Position numbers and translations under genes: made by a program
Shown: in pieces, positions 33,424 through 44,648 of the stretch
Layout: each line of letters begins with the position of its first letter
How positions within the stretch are numbered: position 1 is the first letter of the stretch
The notes under the pieces: generated by a model
The model's database searches: none
What the model was told of the DNA's origin: nothing
Seen by the model: the letters and a program-made list of their open reading frames with translations, nothing else
Origin: Dugong dugon
Lineage: Eukaryota > Chordata > Mammalia > Sirenia > Dugongidae
Assembly: GCA_030035585.1 (NCBI GenBank)
Contig: CM057463.1
Coordinates: forward strand, 142,198,736 to 142,262,735
DNA: 64,000 nucleotides
Reading direction: 5' to 3'

Positions 33424-35023
33424 TCAGTAGTTATTTTTCTCATTTATTGATTGTAGATTTGTTTGTTTCATTCTTTTTTTTTTTTTTTTTTGGCTATGTC
33501 TGAGCACGCGGGCTATGTGTTCTTTGTTGTAGCTTGTCTGTGGGCATGACACTTTTTGCCTTCTCCAATTGGCAGGGTCAGTCAGTTGGATGTGGTACAG
33601 CAGGGCAGGTCTAGCTGAAGAGAAGTTACTGGGATGGGTTGTTTGTAGCACTCACTACAGCCACCAGGGTGGGTCAGTAATCGGTGCAGGGCAGGTTCTG
33701 GTAGGCCGTGCCTGTGCTGCTTGGTGGTATGATGTTAAGTGCACAGTGCAGGTAGGCAGATTGTAGGGGGGAGATTATTATGTGTGGATATGGGAGAGAG
33801 GAAAGAGGAACAGGATCCAAAAACATACAAACAGACAAAAAAGAGTGCTAGAGGTGCTTGTTGTTGGAGTGGAGAGATGAGAGACTATGAAATGCAGGAA
33901 AACAAAAAGGAGAAGAATAAGAAAGAAAAAATAAAATAAAAGAATGAATAAATAAAAATCAGAAAGGAAAAAGAACAGCAAAGCTCCCAGGGATCCCACT
34001 GGTGTGGCTATGAGGTCTGGGGAAGTTGTTCTCAGGTGTTGCAGTACATCCTGGCTAGAAGGCGTAGAGGTATTCAGCGACAGGTATTCAGGGAACAGAA
34101 AGAGAAGGAAGGTATAGAGAGACGTGAAACTGGGTAATGAAGAAAGACAAAAAGGGAAAAAGAGGGAAAAGAAAATGAAACAAGTTTTTAAAAAAAGACA
34201 AGAAAAGCCCACCTAAAAACAGAAAAAAAAAAAAAAATAACCACCATAAAAGAAATGCTGTCAGGGATCCCTCCAAGCCACACAGCACCACCCGGCCAGA
34301 ACAAGCTCCCAACTCAAGAAAAGTAAAAGAAAACAAACAAACAATTCAAAACAAACAAACAAACAAAAGCCCAGGATCCCACCAGCATGGCAGCCCAGAC
34401 CAGGAAGTAGTTCCACACTCGAACGGAGCTCCGCAGTCCCTCAGGAAGAAGCAAAGATGGTGCATGGAGCTAGGTATTTGAGCGAAAGGAGGGGGAAGTG
34501 GTGAGAGTTAAGGAAGAAATCAAAAGAAGTGGAAAAAAAGCAACACCAGCAGCCAACAAATGGTACTAAGAAAGCCAGCCACTGCGGGTGGGTGGAATCC
34601 AAGCAGTGGTGCTTCCCTGCCAAGAGACTGTGGCCATGGGAAGCAGAGGAGGCCGAGTGGGGGTGAAGAAGGGTGTGGGGTGGGAAAGCGTATATTGCAA
34701 ATTACTAGTTGTTTTGTCTCCCGCTGGAAGCTCTGTAAAGCTGCTTTCTCGTACTTTCTATTTGCTGGTCTCCAATAGAAGTCCACGATGGTGGATCTAT
34801 GCTGTATTAGCTGATAGGGAACCTCTGCATGAATCTCTTCTCATTCTCCATTCTCTGTCAGTTTTCTCACTCCATTTGGTGCTTGGCTGAGTTCTTTATC
34901 TCTTCATTGATGTTTGAGGGTTTCAGGATTGTTGTATTCTCTGTTCGGCTTAGTTTTTCAGATCTTTTCTGTGGAGGGTTGGCATGGTTTTTCTGCCTAG
35001 AGTGCCGTTTTGCCTGAAGTCTA

Positions 35024-35031
35024 CTTAGTAC
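35024..35031 (+). repeat. Target-site duplication, right (older L1)
   Basis: CTTAGTAC, partner of 18168-18175, followed by TTTTTAAAG. Confidence 0.7.
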
Positions 35032-35394
35032 TTTTTAAAGAAACTGTTGATAGGAAGATATCAATTCTAAAATGCAAGCAACATGTCCTTTAGAATATGT
35101 CCACTTGTAAATTTCCTAGTACAGTACCAACTTGGCATTATATTTCAATTAAAATTAGTAATTTAAGCAAAGTTATGCTGAATAAAGTCCAACATACATA
35201 CTGTCTTGGGAAACATTAAAAGGAATAAGCAATTATTTGAAGAAAATTAATAGTTTATGAAAACATGTGATTGATGCTAAAACAAAAGATGCTAAATATT
35301 TAGGCAATTTTTCAAACCTAGAAAAAAAGGACTAACTTTAACTTCAACTGAATATCCCAAGATCAGCTTATCTGTAATCCAAAAACAAATTTAA
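35032..35394. other. Spacer between head-to-head L1s
   Basis: AT-rich unique-looking DNA separating the 5' ends of two L1s that point away from each other. No feature of its own was recognised. Confidence 0.5.
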
Positions 35395-36918
35395 GTATCT
35401 GAAAAACTAAGCCAAACAGAGAAAACAGCAATCCTGGAACCCTAAAACATCAAATGAAGAAATAAAGAACTCAGTCAAGCACCAAATGGAGTGAGAAAAC
35501 TGACAGAGAATGGAGAGTGAGGAGAGGTTCATGCAGAGGTCCCCTATCAGTCAACATAGCACGGATCTGCCATCTTGGACTCCTATCAGAGACCAGCAAA
35601 TAGAGGATACGAGAAAGCAGCTTCACAGAGCTTCCAGCAGGAGACAGAACAACTGGTAAACAGCAATATATGCTTTCCCATCCCCTACCCTTCTTCACCC
35701 ACACTTGGCCTCCTCTGCTTCCCACAGCCACAGTCTCTTGGCCAGGAAGCACCGGCTGCTTGCATTCCACTCATTCGCACTGGCCGGCTCCCTGAGTGCC
35801 ATTTGTTTGCTGCTGGTGTTGCTTTTTTCCACTTCTTTTGATTTCTTCCTTATCTCTCACCACCCCCCCATCCTTTCACTCAAATACCTGGCTCCGTGCA
35901 TCGGCTTTTCTTCTGCCTAGGTGGCTGCGGAGCTCCCTTCGAGTGTGGAACTGCTTCCTGGCTGCCACTCTGGTGGGATCCCAGGGCTTTCATTTTTTTG
36001 TTTGTTTTGAATTGTTTGTTTTCTTTTCCTTTTCTCGAGTTGGGAGCCTGTTCTGTCCGGGCAGTGCTACGCAGCTTGGGACCTACCCCCTCAGCTTGCA
36101 AAGATGCACAGAGGGATCCCTGAGCGTATTTCTTTTTTTTTTTTCACTTTTTTTTTCTGTTTTTTGGGGGGCTTTTCTTGTTCTTTGTTTTTTTAATTTA
36201 TTTTGTTTTCTTTTCCCTCTTTTTCCCTGTTTGTCTTTCTTCATTACTCAGATCCTCATCTCTCTATACCTTCCTTCTCCTTCTGTTCCCTGAATACCTG
36301 GTGCTGAATTCCTCCATACCTTCTAGCCAGGCTGTACTGCAACACCTGAGAACAACTTCCCCAGACCTCGTAGCACACCAGTGGGATCCCTAGGAGCTTT
36401 GCTGTTCTTTTTTTCTTCTGATTTTTATTAATTTTTTTCTTCTTATTTCCCTTTTTGTTTTTCTCCATTTCATAGTCTCTTATCTCTCCACTCCAACAGC
36501 AAGCTCCCCTAGCACTCTTTTTTGTTTGTTTGTATGTTTTTGGATCCTGTTCCTCTCTCCTCTCTCCCATACCCATCTTAGCTCCACACATCACAATCTC
36601 CCCCCTTCATCCTGCCTACCTGCACCATACACTTAATATCATACCACCAAGCAGCATAGGCACAGCCTACCAGAACCTGCCCTGCACCGATTACTGACCC
36701 GCCCTGGTGGCTGTAGTACGTGCCACAAACAACCCATCCCAGCAACTCCTCTTCAGCTAGACCTGCCTTGCTGTACCATATCTGAGTGACTGACCCTGCC
36801 AATTGGAGAAGAAGGCAAAAAGTAAGAACACACATCCCACCTGCTCAGACATAGCCAAATAAAAAAAAGGACGAAACAAACAAGTCTACAATCAATAAAT
36901 GAGAAAAATAACTACTGA

Positions 36919-37953
36919 ATGCCCGGAAGACAGAAGACAATATCAAAACATTTACAAAAACAGGACATGATGGTTCCAATAGGCATCCAAAATAAAACAC
37001 CAGATGACTTTCCAGTAGAAGAAAAGGCACTAGAACTACCTGATAGGGCATTCAAATCTCTAATACTGAGAATTATCCAAGAGCTGAAGCAAAAACCAGA
37101 CAAAAATGAGGAAAAAATAGACAAATTCATGGAAAAGGCAGACAAAAAAATTCATGGAAATACAGACAAAAAAATGGAAGAATTTAGGAAAATAATGCAG
37201 GAACAAAATGTCAGAATAAATTCACAACTGGAAATTACACAAAAACAACAATTAGAAATCCAAAAGGTAAACAACAAGATTTCAGAAATGGACAGTATCA
37301 TAGAAGGGCTGAGGAGCAGATCTGAAATGGTGGAAGACAAGATCAGTGGAATTGAAGACAAACACCTGGATACAACTCAGTCTGAAGAAAAATCAGAAAA
37401 AAGAATGAATAAAAATGAAGAGACCCTGAGAATTATGTGGTATACAATCAAAAGCAAAAATTTGAGAGTGATTGGAGTTACAGAGCAGGAGGAGAAAACA
37501 GAAGACACAGAGAGGATCACTGAAGAATTGCTGACAGAAAACTTCCCCAATATCATGAAAGATGAAAAGCTGATCAACCAAGAAGCTCAATGAACCCCAT
37601 ATAGGATAGACCCCAAAAGAAAATCACCAAGGCATAACATAATCACACTCACTGAAACCAAAGACAAACAAAGAACCCTGTGAGCAGCTCAAGAAAAACA
37701 AGAAGTCACATACAGAGGAGAAACAATAAGACCAAGTTTGGGCTATTCAGCAGAAACCATGCAGGCAAGAAGGCAATGGGAAGATGTGTATGAAACCTTG
37801 AAAGAAACAAATTGCCAGCCAAGAATAATATATCCTGCAAAACTCTCATTCAAATACGATGGTGAAATTAGGCCATTTCCAGATAAACAGAAATTAAGGG
37901 ACTATTTAAAAACCAAACTAAACTTACGAGACTTATTAAAGGAAGTCCTTTGA
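36919..37953 (+). pseudogene. Plus-strand L1 ORF1 with two nonsense codons
   Basis: A 345-codon span, all in one frame, encoding an L1 ORF1p-like protein. The N-terminal basic start (MPGRQKTISKHLQKQDM), coiled coil (about 50-155), NLRVIGVTEQ region (about 182-191) and C-terminal NCQPRIIYPAKLSF block are all present. TGA at 37591-37593 replaces the CGA Arg codon of the younger copy, a typical CpG-to-TpG change, and a second TGA lies at 37681-37683. No frameshift. The C-terminal part (37738-37953) is open again. Confidence 0.93.
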
Positions 37954-38224
37954 TCTGAGAACAAACAATATCAGACCACAGGCTGAATATAGGACACAGG
38001 ATTGTACCAGCCAAATACCAACCTAGGTGAACTCTTAAGGAGCATGGAAAACGAGAAGAATTACACAAGGGAACCAGAGAGGTTAATCTGTAAATGACAA
38101 CAGCATCAGAACAATAAAAGAGGGAATAAATGGTGTAGATAGAGAACCTTCTAATGGAGAGGAAGTCAAGAGGTACCAAGTAGTAATATAGTGTTTTAAA
38201 TCTAGGAAGATAAGGGTAAAGTTC

Positions 38225-38455
38225 ATGGTAACCACAAAGAAGGTTAACAAACCTACTCATCAGAATAAAGAAGAAAAACATAAAGTCTCAGTAAAAACAA
38301 AACCTACAAAAACAAAAGAAATGAAAAAAAATCCACAAAGAAAAGGAACTCAGCACAGGAGAGTAAGAGGAAGAAAAGTGGAGGACATTATGCTGAGTGA
38401 AATAAGTCAATCACAAAAGAAAAAATATTGTATGAGACCTCTACTGTATAACTGA
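38225..38455 (+). pseudogene. Chimeric frame: inter-ORF small ORF fused to ORF2 tail
   Basis: A 76-codon frame starts as the Lys-rich inter-ORF sequence (MVTTKKVNKPTHQNKEEKHK), shifts relative to the younger copy after about codon 33, and after the deletion junction enters the final ORF2 codons ([20 protein letters not shown]). It records the deletion point but has no evident function. Confidence 0.6.
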
Positions 38456-39467
38456 TGTAAAAGTTTATACACAAAAGGAAACAATCTTTGTTGGTTATGA
38501 GGGATGGGAGGAGTGGGGGGGGGGACTAAATAGATACGTGGTAACTTTGGTGAAGGGTAAGACAGCACACATTACTGGGGAAGCTAGCACAGCTTGTACA
38601 AGGAAAGGTCATGGAAGCTCTGTAGACACTTCCAAACTCCCTGAGGGGCTGAATTGCTGGGTGGAGGACTGTGGGGAGCATGGTCTCGGGGAACTTCTAG
38701 CTCAATTGGCATAACACAGTTTGTAAAGAAATTATTCTACATTCTACCTCGAATAGTGTAGTGTCTGGGGTCTTAAAAGCCTATGAGCAGCCATCTAAGA
38801 TACTTCACGATGTAGAACAGAATTCTAACTCACAAAAAAAGACCCGATTTACCGTTCTGACAGACTGGAGAAACTCTAAGAGTATGGCCCCAGGACACCC
38901 TTTTAGACCAGTGATGAAGCCCCTCCGGAAATTCACCATTCAGCCGGGGATTGGACAGACTCATAACACAAAACAGGACTAATGAGGCACAGCAGTCCAG
39001 GGACAAGGACTAGAAGGCAGGAGGGGACAGGAAAACTGGTAATATGGAACCCAAAGTTGAGAAGGGACAGTGTTGACATGTCATGAGGTTGTTAACCATT
39101 GTCATAGAGCAATATGTGTACTAACTGTTTAATGAGAAACTATATGTTCTGCAAATCTTCATTTAAGGTACAAACAAAAAAGAATTATCTATGTGAGATC
39201 AAATTGACAACAGCAACTCAAATGGTTTGATTGGAAGCCTAGGGGACAGGGAGTTGATGGAATAATTTGTAGAAACTTTCAAAATGGTGTAACTTTGGCT
39301 ATGTATATTTTCACCAAAAAAAATGTCCTCGAGGTTGAGAAGGGAGAGTGTTGACATGTCATGGGGTTGTTAACCAATGTCATAAAAGAATATGTGTACT
39401 GACTGTTTAATGAGAAACTATTTATTCTGTAAACATTCATCTAAAGTACAATAAAAAATAAATTTAA

Positions 39468-40214
39468 AATAAATTTATTCTTCTAATTATATAAAATTAT
39501 AATATTTTTAAAAGATAGGCTTATGATTCTGAAAAAATATTGTGGATTGTCATTGTTCTAGATGACATAGGTATACGTAAAATTAAAATGAACTAGTTTA
39601 ATAAGATAAAAATTCACAGTTAAAATTGCTGAACATAATAAAGAATATGACATTGATGTACATCAATGTATAAGGAAATACAAAAATATTTTGAATATAG
39701 TAAAGTTCATACAGAAGTATTTTAGCATATTTACTGCAATGTTTTACTAGACAAAATTCTGAATACTTCTGTAGCTCTCAAACATAGTTTACTTTGCAAA
39801 ATTCATCCCCAAGAGACAACATAATTTCTGAAAATTGTTTCTGAGAAGCTACTGAAGGTCTGTAATGTTATGAGAAAGACTGTTAAATCTAGCTTTCATT
39901 TCTATAGAAAATGCAATAGTGGGGCAAGTAAGCATGGATGCTATCATAAAGAATTCTATGCACAAAAGCAAGATTTGTAACTATTTTATGACAGTTGTTA
40001 TATCCTAGACACTTTTCCCTATCTATAACCAATTTCTGTCTTCATCAAGAATTGTTTGCTTTTTAAGGAACAGAATCCACTCAACCTGGTTTACATTAAA
40101 AATGGAAATTTTGTTTTAGGAGAAAGGGATATTTTATGGGATGAAAGAACTGGGAATGAGGGCAGTCTTCATGAGCCACAAACAAGGTCCTGGAGAGCAA
40201 TCAGAAATAAAGAG
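39468..40214. other. No recognised feature
   Basis: AT-rich sequence between two L1 tails. No repeat assigned. Confidence 0.4.
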
Positions 40215-40850
40215 TGTCCATCTGAGATACATCTATTGGTCCCATCCCATCTGGATCAAAGGAGAATGAAGAAAACCAAAGACACAAGGGAAATGTTAGT
40301 CCAAAGGACTAATGGACCACAAGTACCACAGCTTCCACCAGCCTGAACCTAGAAAAACTAGATGGTGTTGGGCTACTACCATCAGCCATTCTGACAGGGA
40401 TCACAATAGAGGATCCCGGACAGAGCAGAATAATGTAGAACAAAATTCAAATTTGCCAAAAAAAAAAAAAAAAAAACAGACTTTCTGGTCTGACAGAGAC
40501 TGGAGGAACCCACGATACTGTGGCCCCCAGACATCCTTTTAACTCAGTACTGAAGCTACTCCCAAAGTTCACCCTTCAGCCTAGGATTAGACAAGTCTAT
40601 AAAACAAACAATAACACACGTGAGGAAAGTGCTTCTTAGTTCAATCATGTATACGAGACGAAATGGGCAACACCTGCCCAGAAGCAAAGACAAGAAGACA
40701 GAAAGCGACAGGAAAAATGGACTGAGGGAAACTGGAGTAGGGAAGGGGAGAGTGTTGACACACTTCAGGGATTGCAACTAATGTCACAAAATAATTTGTG
40801 TATGAAACGTTGAATGGGAAAATAATTTGCTCTGTAAACTTTCACCTAAA
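40215..40850 (+). mobile_element. L1 3' UTR only (5'-truncated L1)
   Basis: Matches the complement of the L1 3' UTRs at 45.2-45.8 and 59.8-60.4 kb: GTTAGTCCAAAGGACTAATG, then TGACAGGGATCACAATAGAG, then an A-cassette-like end (GTTGACACACTTCAGGGATT, CTCTGTAAACTTTCACCTAA). An internal run of 19 A lies at 40459-40477. No ORF2 sequence is included. Confidence 0.85.
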
Positions 40851-40874
40851 CCACACACACACACACACACACCC
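40851..40874. repeat. (CA)n microsatellite at an L1 tail
   Basis: A dozen AC units placed exactly where the L1 poly(A) tail is expected, a common origin for such microsatellites. Confidence 0.92.
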
Positions 40875-41870
40875 AATCGAGGTGTCCAGGAACTCTCTTT
40901 CTGAAGCCACATGATCACTTTTCTCTGCTCCTCAGAAAGCATGTTTAAACCTTCTTTCTCTCTCTCTCTGCAGGCCAACATTCTCTACTACCCTTGTACA
41001 TGGGCAAATAATCAAGTGTGGTATTTATTTAATTCTCTTTATAGCATTTCCAAGTTACTGAAAGGTAGGCTGTGACTGGCCCAGCTTATGTCTGCCAGTT
41101 CTGACAGAGGGGGCTGGGCAATGTGGTGAGTACCCACTCAGAACAGTTGTGGGTTCTCACTCCACAGGCAGCACAGGTAGATGTCTCATAAATGAGCCCA
41201 ACTACTTCATCTCTTATCACAGGGGCCATTTTTATGCTCTGCTTTAGAGAGAAGTCATCCCACCCTTCACAAGACCAAAGTATTTTTCCTTTAAGCTTTA
41301 ATGTTGGATTTCTCATCTAGTTACTGATCTTTTGTGGCCCATACAAACCGTATCATTTTTACAGTTTTCAGAGGGACATAAATAGGACTCATTTCATGTT
41401 CAGAACCCCAAATTCTTGGAGATCCAAGAACACAGTAAATTAAGGGAGGACTTTTGTATAAAAAATTAGTATTGACCTCATGGGTCCCCTGACAGAGTCT
41501 CAAGGGACCTCCAGGAGCACGTGGACCACATGCTGAGAACTGCATCATTCAATTCTCCTAAGAGTTTATTTTAAAAATAAAGAGATTTCTCATTGAACTA
41601 AAGAACTGGAACTGGAAATGAAAGAAAGGCTATTGCATATGAGTGACTGGATAGAAGAGGTTAGGGAGTTGAAGCATGGAATCAAGCTTACAAAGTTTTT
41701 GATGCTGCAATGCCTCATGGAATTATGCCTGAATCTATGCAAGAGAACTTGTAGACAGAATCTGAAGGAGCTGTTTACGTAAGGATTCTATGAAACATGG
41801 GAGCTTTGTCATCCTATGACAAGGTATCATGGCTTCAAGGCATGGAGGACCTCAATTTTCTCAGGGCTAT
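40875..41870. other. No recognised feature
   Basis: Mixed-composition interval with a pyrimidine run at 40952-40970. Frames on both strands are short and featureless. Confidence 0.4.
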
Positions 41871-41882
41871 TGGAGCATCAAG
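41871..41882 (+). repeat. Target-site duplication, left (AfroSINE)
   Basis: TGGAGCATCAAG pairs with TGGAACATCAAG at 42091-42102. Confidence 0.85.
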
Positions 41883-42090
41883 GAGCCCTTGGTGGTAGAG
41901 GTTTAAGCAGTAGGCTGCTAACAAAACGTCGTCAGTTTGAACACTCCAGCTACTCTTTGGGAGAAAGATGTAGCGGTCTGCTTCCGTATAGATTACGACC
42001 TTAGAAACCCTATGTGGCAGTTCTACTCTATCCTATAGGGTCATTATGAGTCAGAATCAGCTCAACAGCCATAGGTTTTGGATTTTTTAA
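41883..42090 (+). mobile_element. AfroSINE, long form
   Basis: Begins GAGCCCTTGGTGGTAGAGG and includes the long-form middle block (GAAAGATGTAGCGGTCTGCT). The body ends TCATTATGAGTCAGAATCAG followed by a T-rich tail. Flanked by a 12-bp target duplication with one mismatch. Confidence 0.94.
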
Positions 42091-42102
42091 TGGAACATCA
42101 AG
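42091..42102 (+). repeat. Target-site duplication, right (AfroSINE)
   Basis: Partner of 41871-41882. Confidence 0.85.
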
Positions 42103-42584
42103 AAATAGAACCCTTGATATAGATGTCAGCATTCTCAGGGCAGGGACTGACAGTTGTATCAGTTGTGAGATGTCCTCATGGTGTGTAGAGAAAAATGGGC
42201 ATCTGTGAGAAATCGAAGCAGGAAGAGGTATACAACATATTCATGGTCTCATGTGTGACATCCTCAGAGAAGCTTAGCTGTAATTTCATGAGATTTTAAG
42301 TGTTTCTAAAGATACTAAATTACCAGGTGGCTCCAAAACCCAGGCAAAAATTGGGGTTACCTCATTTGTACTCATAGATAAAAAGGATTAAATTAAGTGA
42401 TCATCTTCTACTTGACAATTTTTCCTCTTTTTTACTTTCAAGACCAAGAAAAACATTTGGTTGGCACATTACATTTTTTTATCAAGTAATTTCAAATTTA
42501 ATATTTACACTGTCTCAATCAACCCACATGTCTTGTTAACTATTAAATACTTTTGGTGCTCCACTCTCAATTTGCTAAGGGATA
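42103..42584. other. No recognised feature
   Basis: Nothing identified. Confidence 0.4.
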
Positions 42585-43925
42585 ACTGACAAGATCCATA
42601 TTTCTGCCTGTTCCAAAGAAAGGTGATCCAACAGAATGCAGAAATTATCAAACTATATCATTAATATCACATGTAATTAAAATTTTGCTGAAGGTAATTA
42701 AAAAATGATTGAAGCAGTACATCAACAGGGAACTGCTGGAAATTCAAGCTGGATTCAGAGGAGGACATGGAATGAGGAATGTCATAGCTGATGTGAGATG
42801 CATCTTGGCTGAAAGCAGAGACTATTGGAAGGATGCTTACCTGTGTTTCATTGACTATGCAAAGGCATTCGACTGCTTGAATCATAACAAATTATGGATA
42901 ACATTGTTAAGAATGAGAATTCCAGAACACTTAATTGTGCTCATGCAGAACCTGTACATAAACCCAGAAGCAGTATTTCTAACAGAACAAGGGAGATACT
43001 TCGTGGTTTAAAATTAGGAAAAGTGTGTATTGGGGTTGTATCTTTTCACTATACTTATTCAATCTCTATGCTGAGCAAGTAATCTGAGAAGCTCAACTAC
43101 ATGAAGAAGAATGCAGCATCAGGATTGGAGGAAGACTCATTAACAACCTGCAGTATGCAGATGAACACAACCTTGCTTGCTGAAAGTGAAGAGGACTTAA
43201 AGCACTTACTGATGAAGATTAAAGACAACAGCCTTCAGTATGGATCATACCTCAACATAAAGAAAACAAAAATCCTCAAAACTGGACCAGTAAGCAACAT
43301 ATGACGAACAGAGAAAATATTGAAGTTGTCAAGGATTTCATTTTACTTGGATCCACAATCAACGCCCATGGAAGCAGCAGTCGAAAAATCAAACAGTGCA
43401 TTGCATTGGACAAATCTGCTGCAAAAGTCCTCTTTAAAGTGTTAAAAAGCAAAGATGTCACTTTGAGGATTAAGGTATGCCCGACCCAATCCATGGTATT
43501 CTCAATGACCTTATATGCATGGGAAAGCTGGACAACGGATAAGGAAGACTGAAGAAGAATTGATGCATTTCAATTATGGTGTTGGCAAAGAATATTGAAT
43601 ATACCACGGACCGCCAGAAGAATGAACAAATCTGTCTCAGAAGATGTACAGCCGGAATGCTACTTAGAAGCAAGGAGGGCGAGACTTCATCTCACATACT
43701 TTGGACATGTTATCAGGAGGATCAGTCTCTGGAGAAGGACATCATGCTTGGTAAAGGGTCAGTGAAAAACAGGAAGACCATCAACGAGATGGATTGACAC
43801 TGTGGCTACAACAATGGGCTCAGACATAGCAACAATTGTGAAGATGGCACAGGACCAGGAAACGTTTTGATCTGTTATACATAGAGTCACTATGAGTCAA
43901 TGGCACCTAACAATAACAACAACTA
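42585..43925 (+). pseudogene. RTE/BovB-type LINE: RT domain to 3' end, broken
   Basis: Longest RTE copy here. It begins near the PVPKKGDPTECRNYQ block at the start of the RT domain, continues through FIDYAKAFDC (RT motif A, with the catalytic Asp, in the frame 42709-43011) and GHNKLWITL-like sequence (as NHNKLWITL). A frameshift falls in the YADD region (QYADEHN instead of QYADDT near 43160), and the 3' tail runs to CACCTAACAATAACAACAAC. Homologous to 8893-9956 over its right two thirds. Stops and shifts make it non-functional. Confidence 0.93.
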
Positions 43926-44637
43926 ACAAGATTATGGTCCCTTCTGTCTGACAGGAAAACAAGTCAGAAAATGGGCCATACTTCTTGATTCTATTTCCTA
44001 GAATTGGTTCAAAATTCTTACAATGAATTTTGAATTGCCCTTTTCCTGGCAGAAGTCACTTGAGTTTACAAAGTATTTTTAAGCCCAGCTTGTGGAACTC
44101 CAGCATGAGAGTCCCTGTGAAACCACAGGATACACCAAATATGAAACACTCAACTGCTGGCTAATTTATATTGATTGGAGAGCTCTTTTCCTACTGAGGA
44201 GAAAAACAATTATCTATTGACCTTGGTTTTCATAATCTTCATTGCTAAAATAATCCAAATCATTTTTGCTCCATAACAATTTCCAAAAGCAAGAGAGAAA
44301 ATGTGTTGCCAAGGAAACTGGTGATGTATGTGTGTGTAGGGGGTTATGAAACCTGGCTGTGCAGCTGTGATTTCTCTTGCCTTCATCTCTTGACCTGCAG
44401 AGACTCACAAAAGCTTCTCTATGAGACTGAGAAAACATGAAGACACTGGTAAATTCCTCATGGCCCTCAGACTGTACTTCATGCCATTTATCTCAATCAC
44501 ATATATTTTTAATAACTTCCTTGGTGGCAACAAGAAATCTCGAAGAATGAGCAAGTAGGGGGCACAATTTTCTGGCCATCTTACTTCATGTATGGAAGAT
44601 AATTTACTCACAGTCATAATGTATAGGGAAAAGAATG
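43926..44637. other. No recognised feature
   Basis: No repeat or gene recognised; short (GT)n near 44329-44337. Confidence 0.4.
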
Positions 44638-44648
44638 TGGAAGCAATA
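44638..44648 (+). repeat. Target-site duplication, left (compound L1)
   Basis: TGGAAGCAATA matches 47762-47772. The right copy is followed by TCTTAATT, close to an L1 endonuclease site. Confidence 0.85.

Larger units (their letters stand above)
32552..35023 (-). mobile_element. Older full-length L1: ORF1 start and 5' UTR
   Basis: The 5' half of the element interrupted at 23750/32552. It comprises the N-terminal and middle parts of ORF1 and a 1.6-kb 5' UTR (33424-35023) that ends near the start motif CTCTAGGCAGAAAAACC on the minus strand. The 5' UTR has about one copy of the module that is tandemly repeated in the younger L1 (compare 34560-34650). Confidence 0.94.
35395..39459 (+). mobile_element. 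Plus-strand L1 lacking ORF2 (5' UTR, ORF1, 3' UTR)
   Basis: Starts some 50 bases inside the L1 5' end (CTGAAAAACTAAGCC), has a 1.5-kb 5' UTR to 36918, a full-span ORF1 with two stops, the inter-ORF spacer, then jumps at about 38378-38384 to the last codons of ORF2 (ATGCTGAGTGAAATAAGTCA). About 3.7 kb of ORF2 is missing. The 3' UTR has the cassette order A-B-A (about 39070-39175, 39265-39320, 39335-39455) and ends in an A-rich tail. AAATTTAA at 35387-35394 and 39460-39467 may be the target duplication, though it is short and A/T only. Confidence 0.9.
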
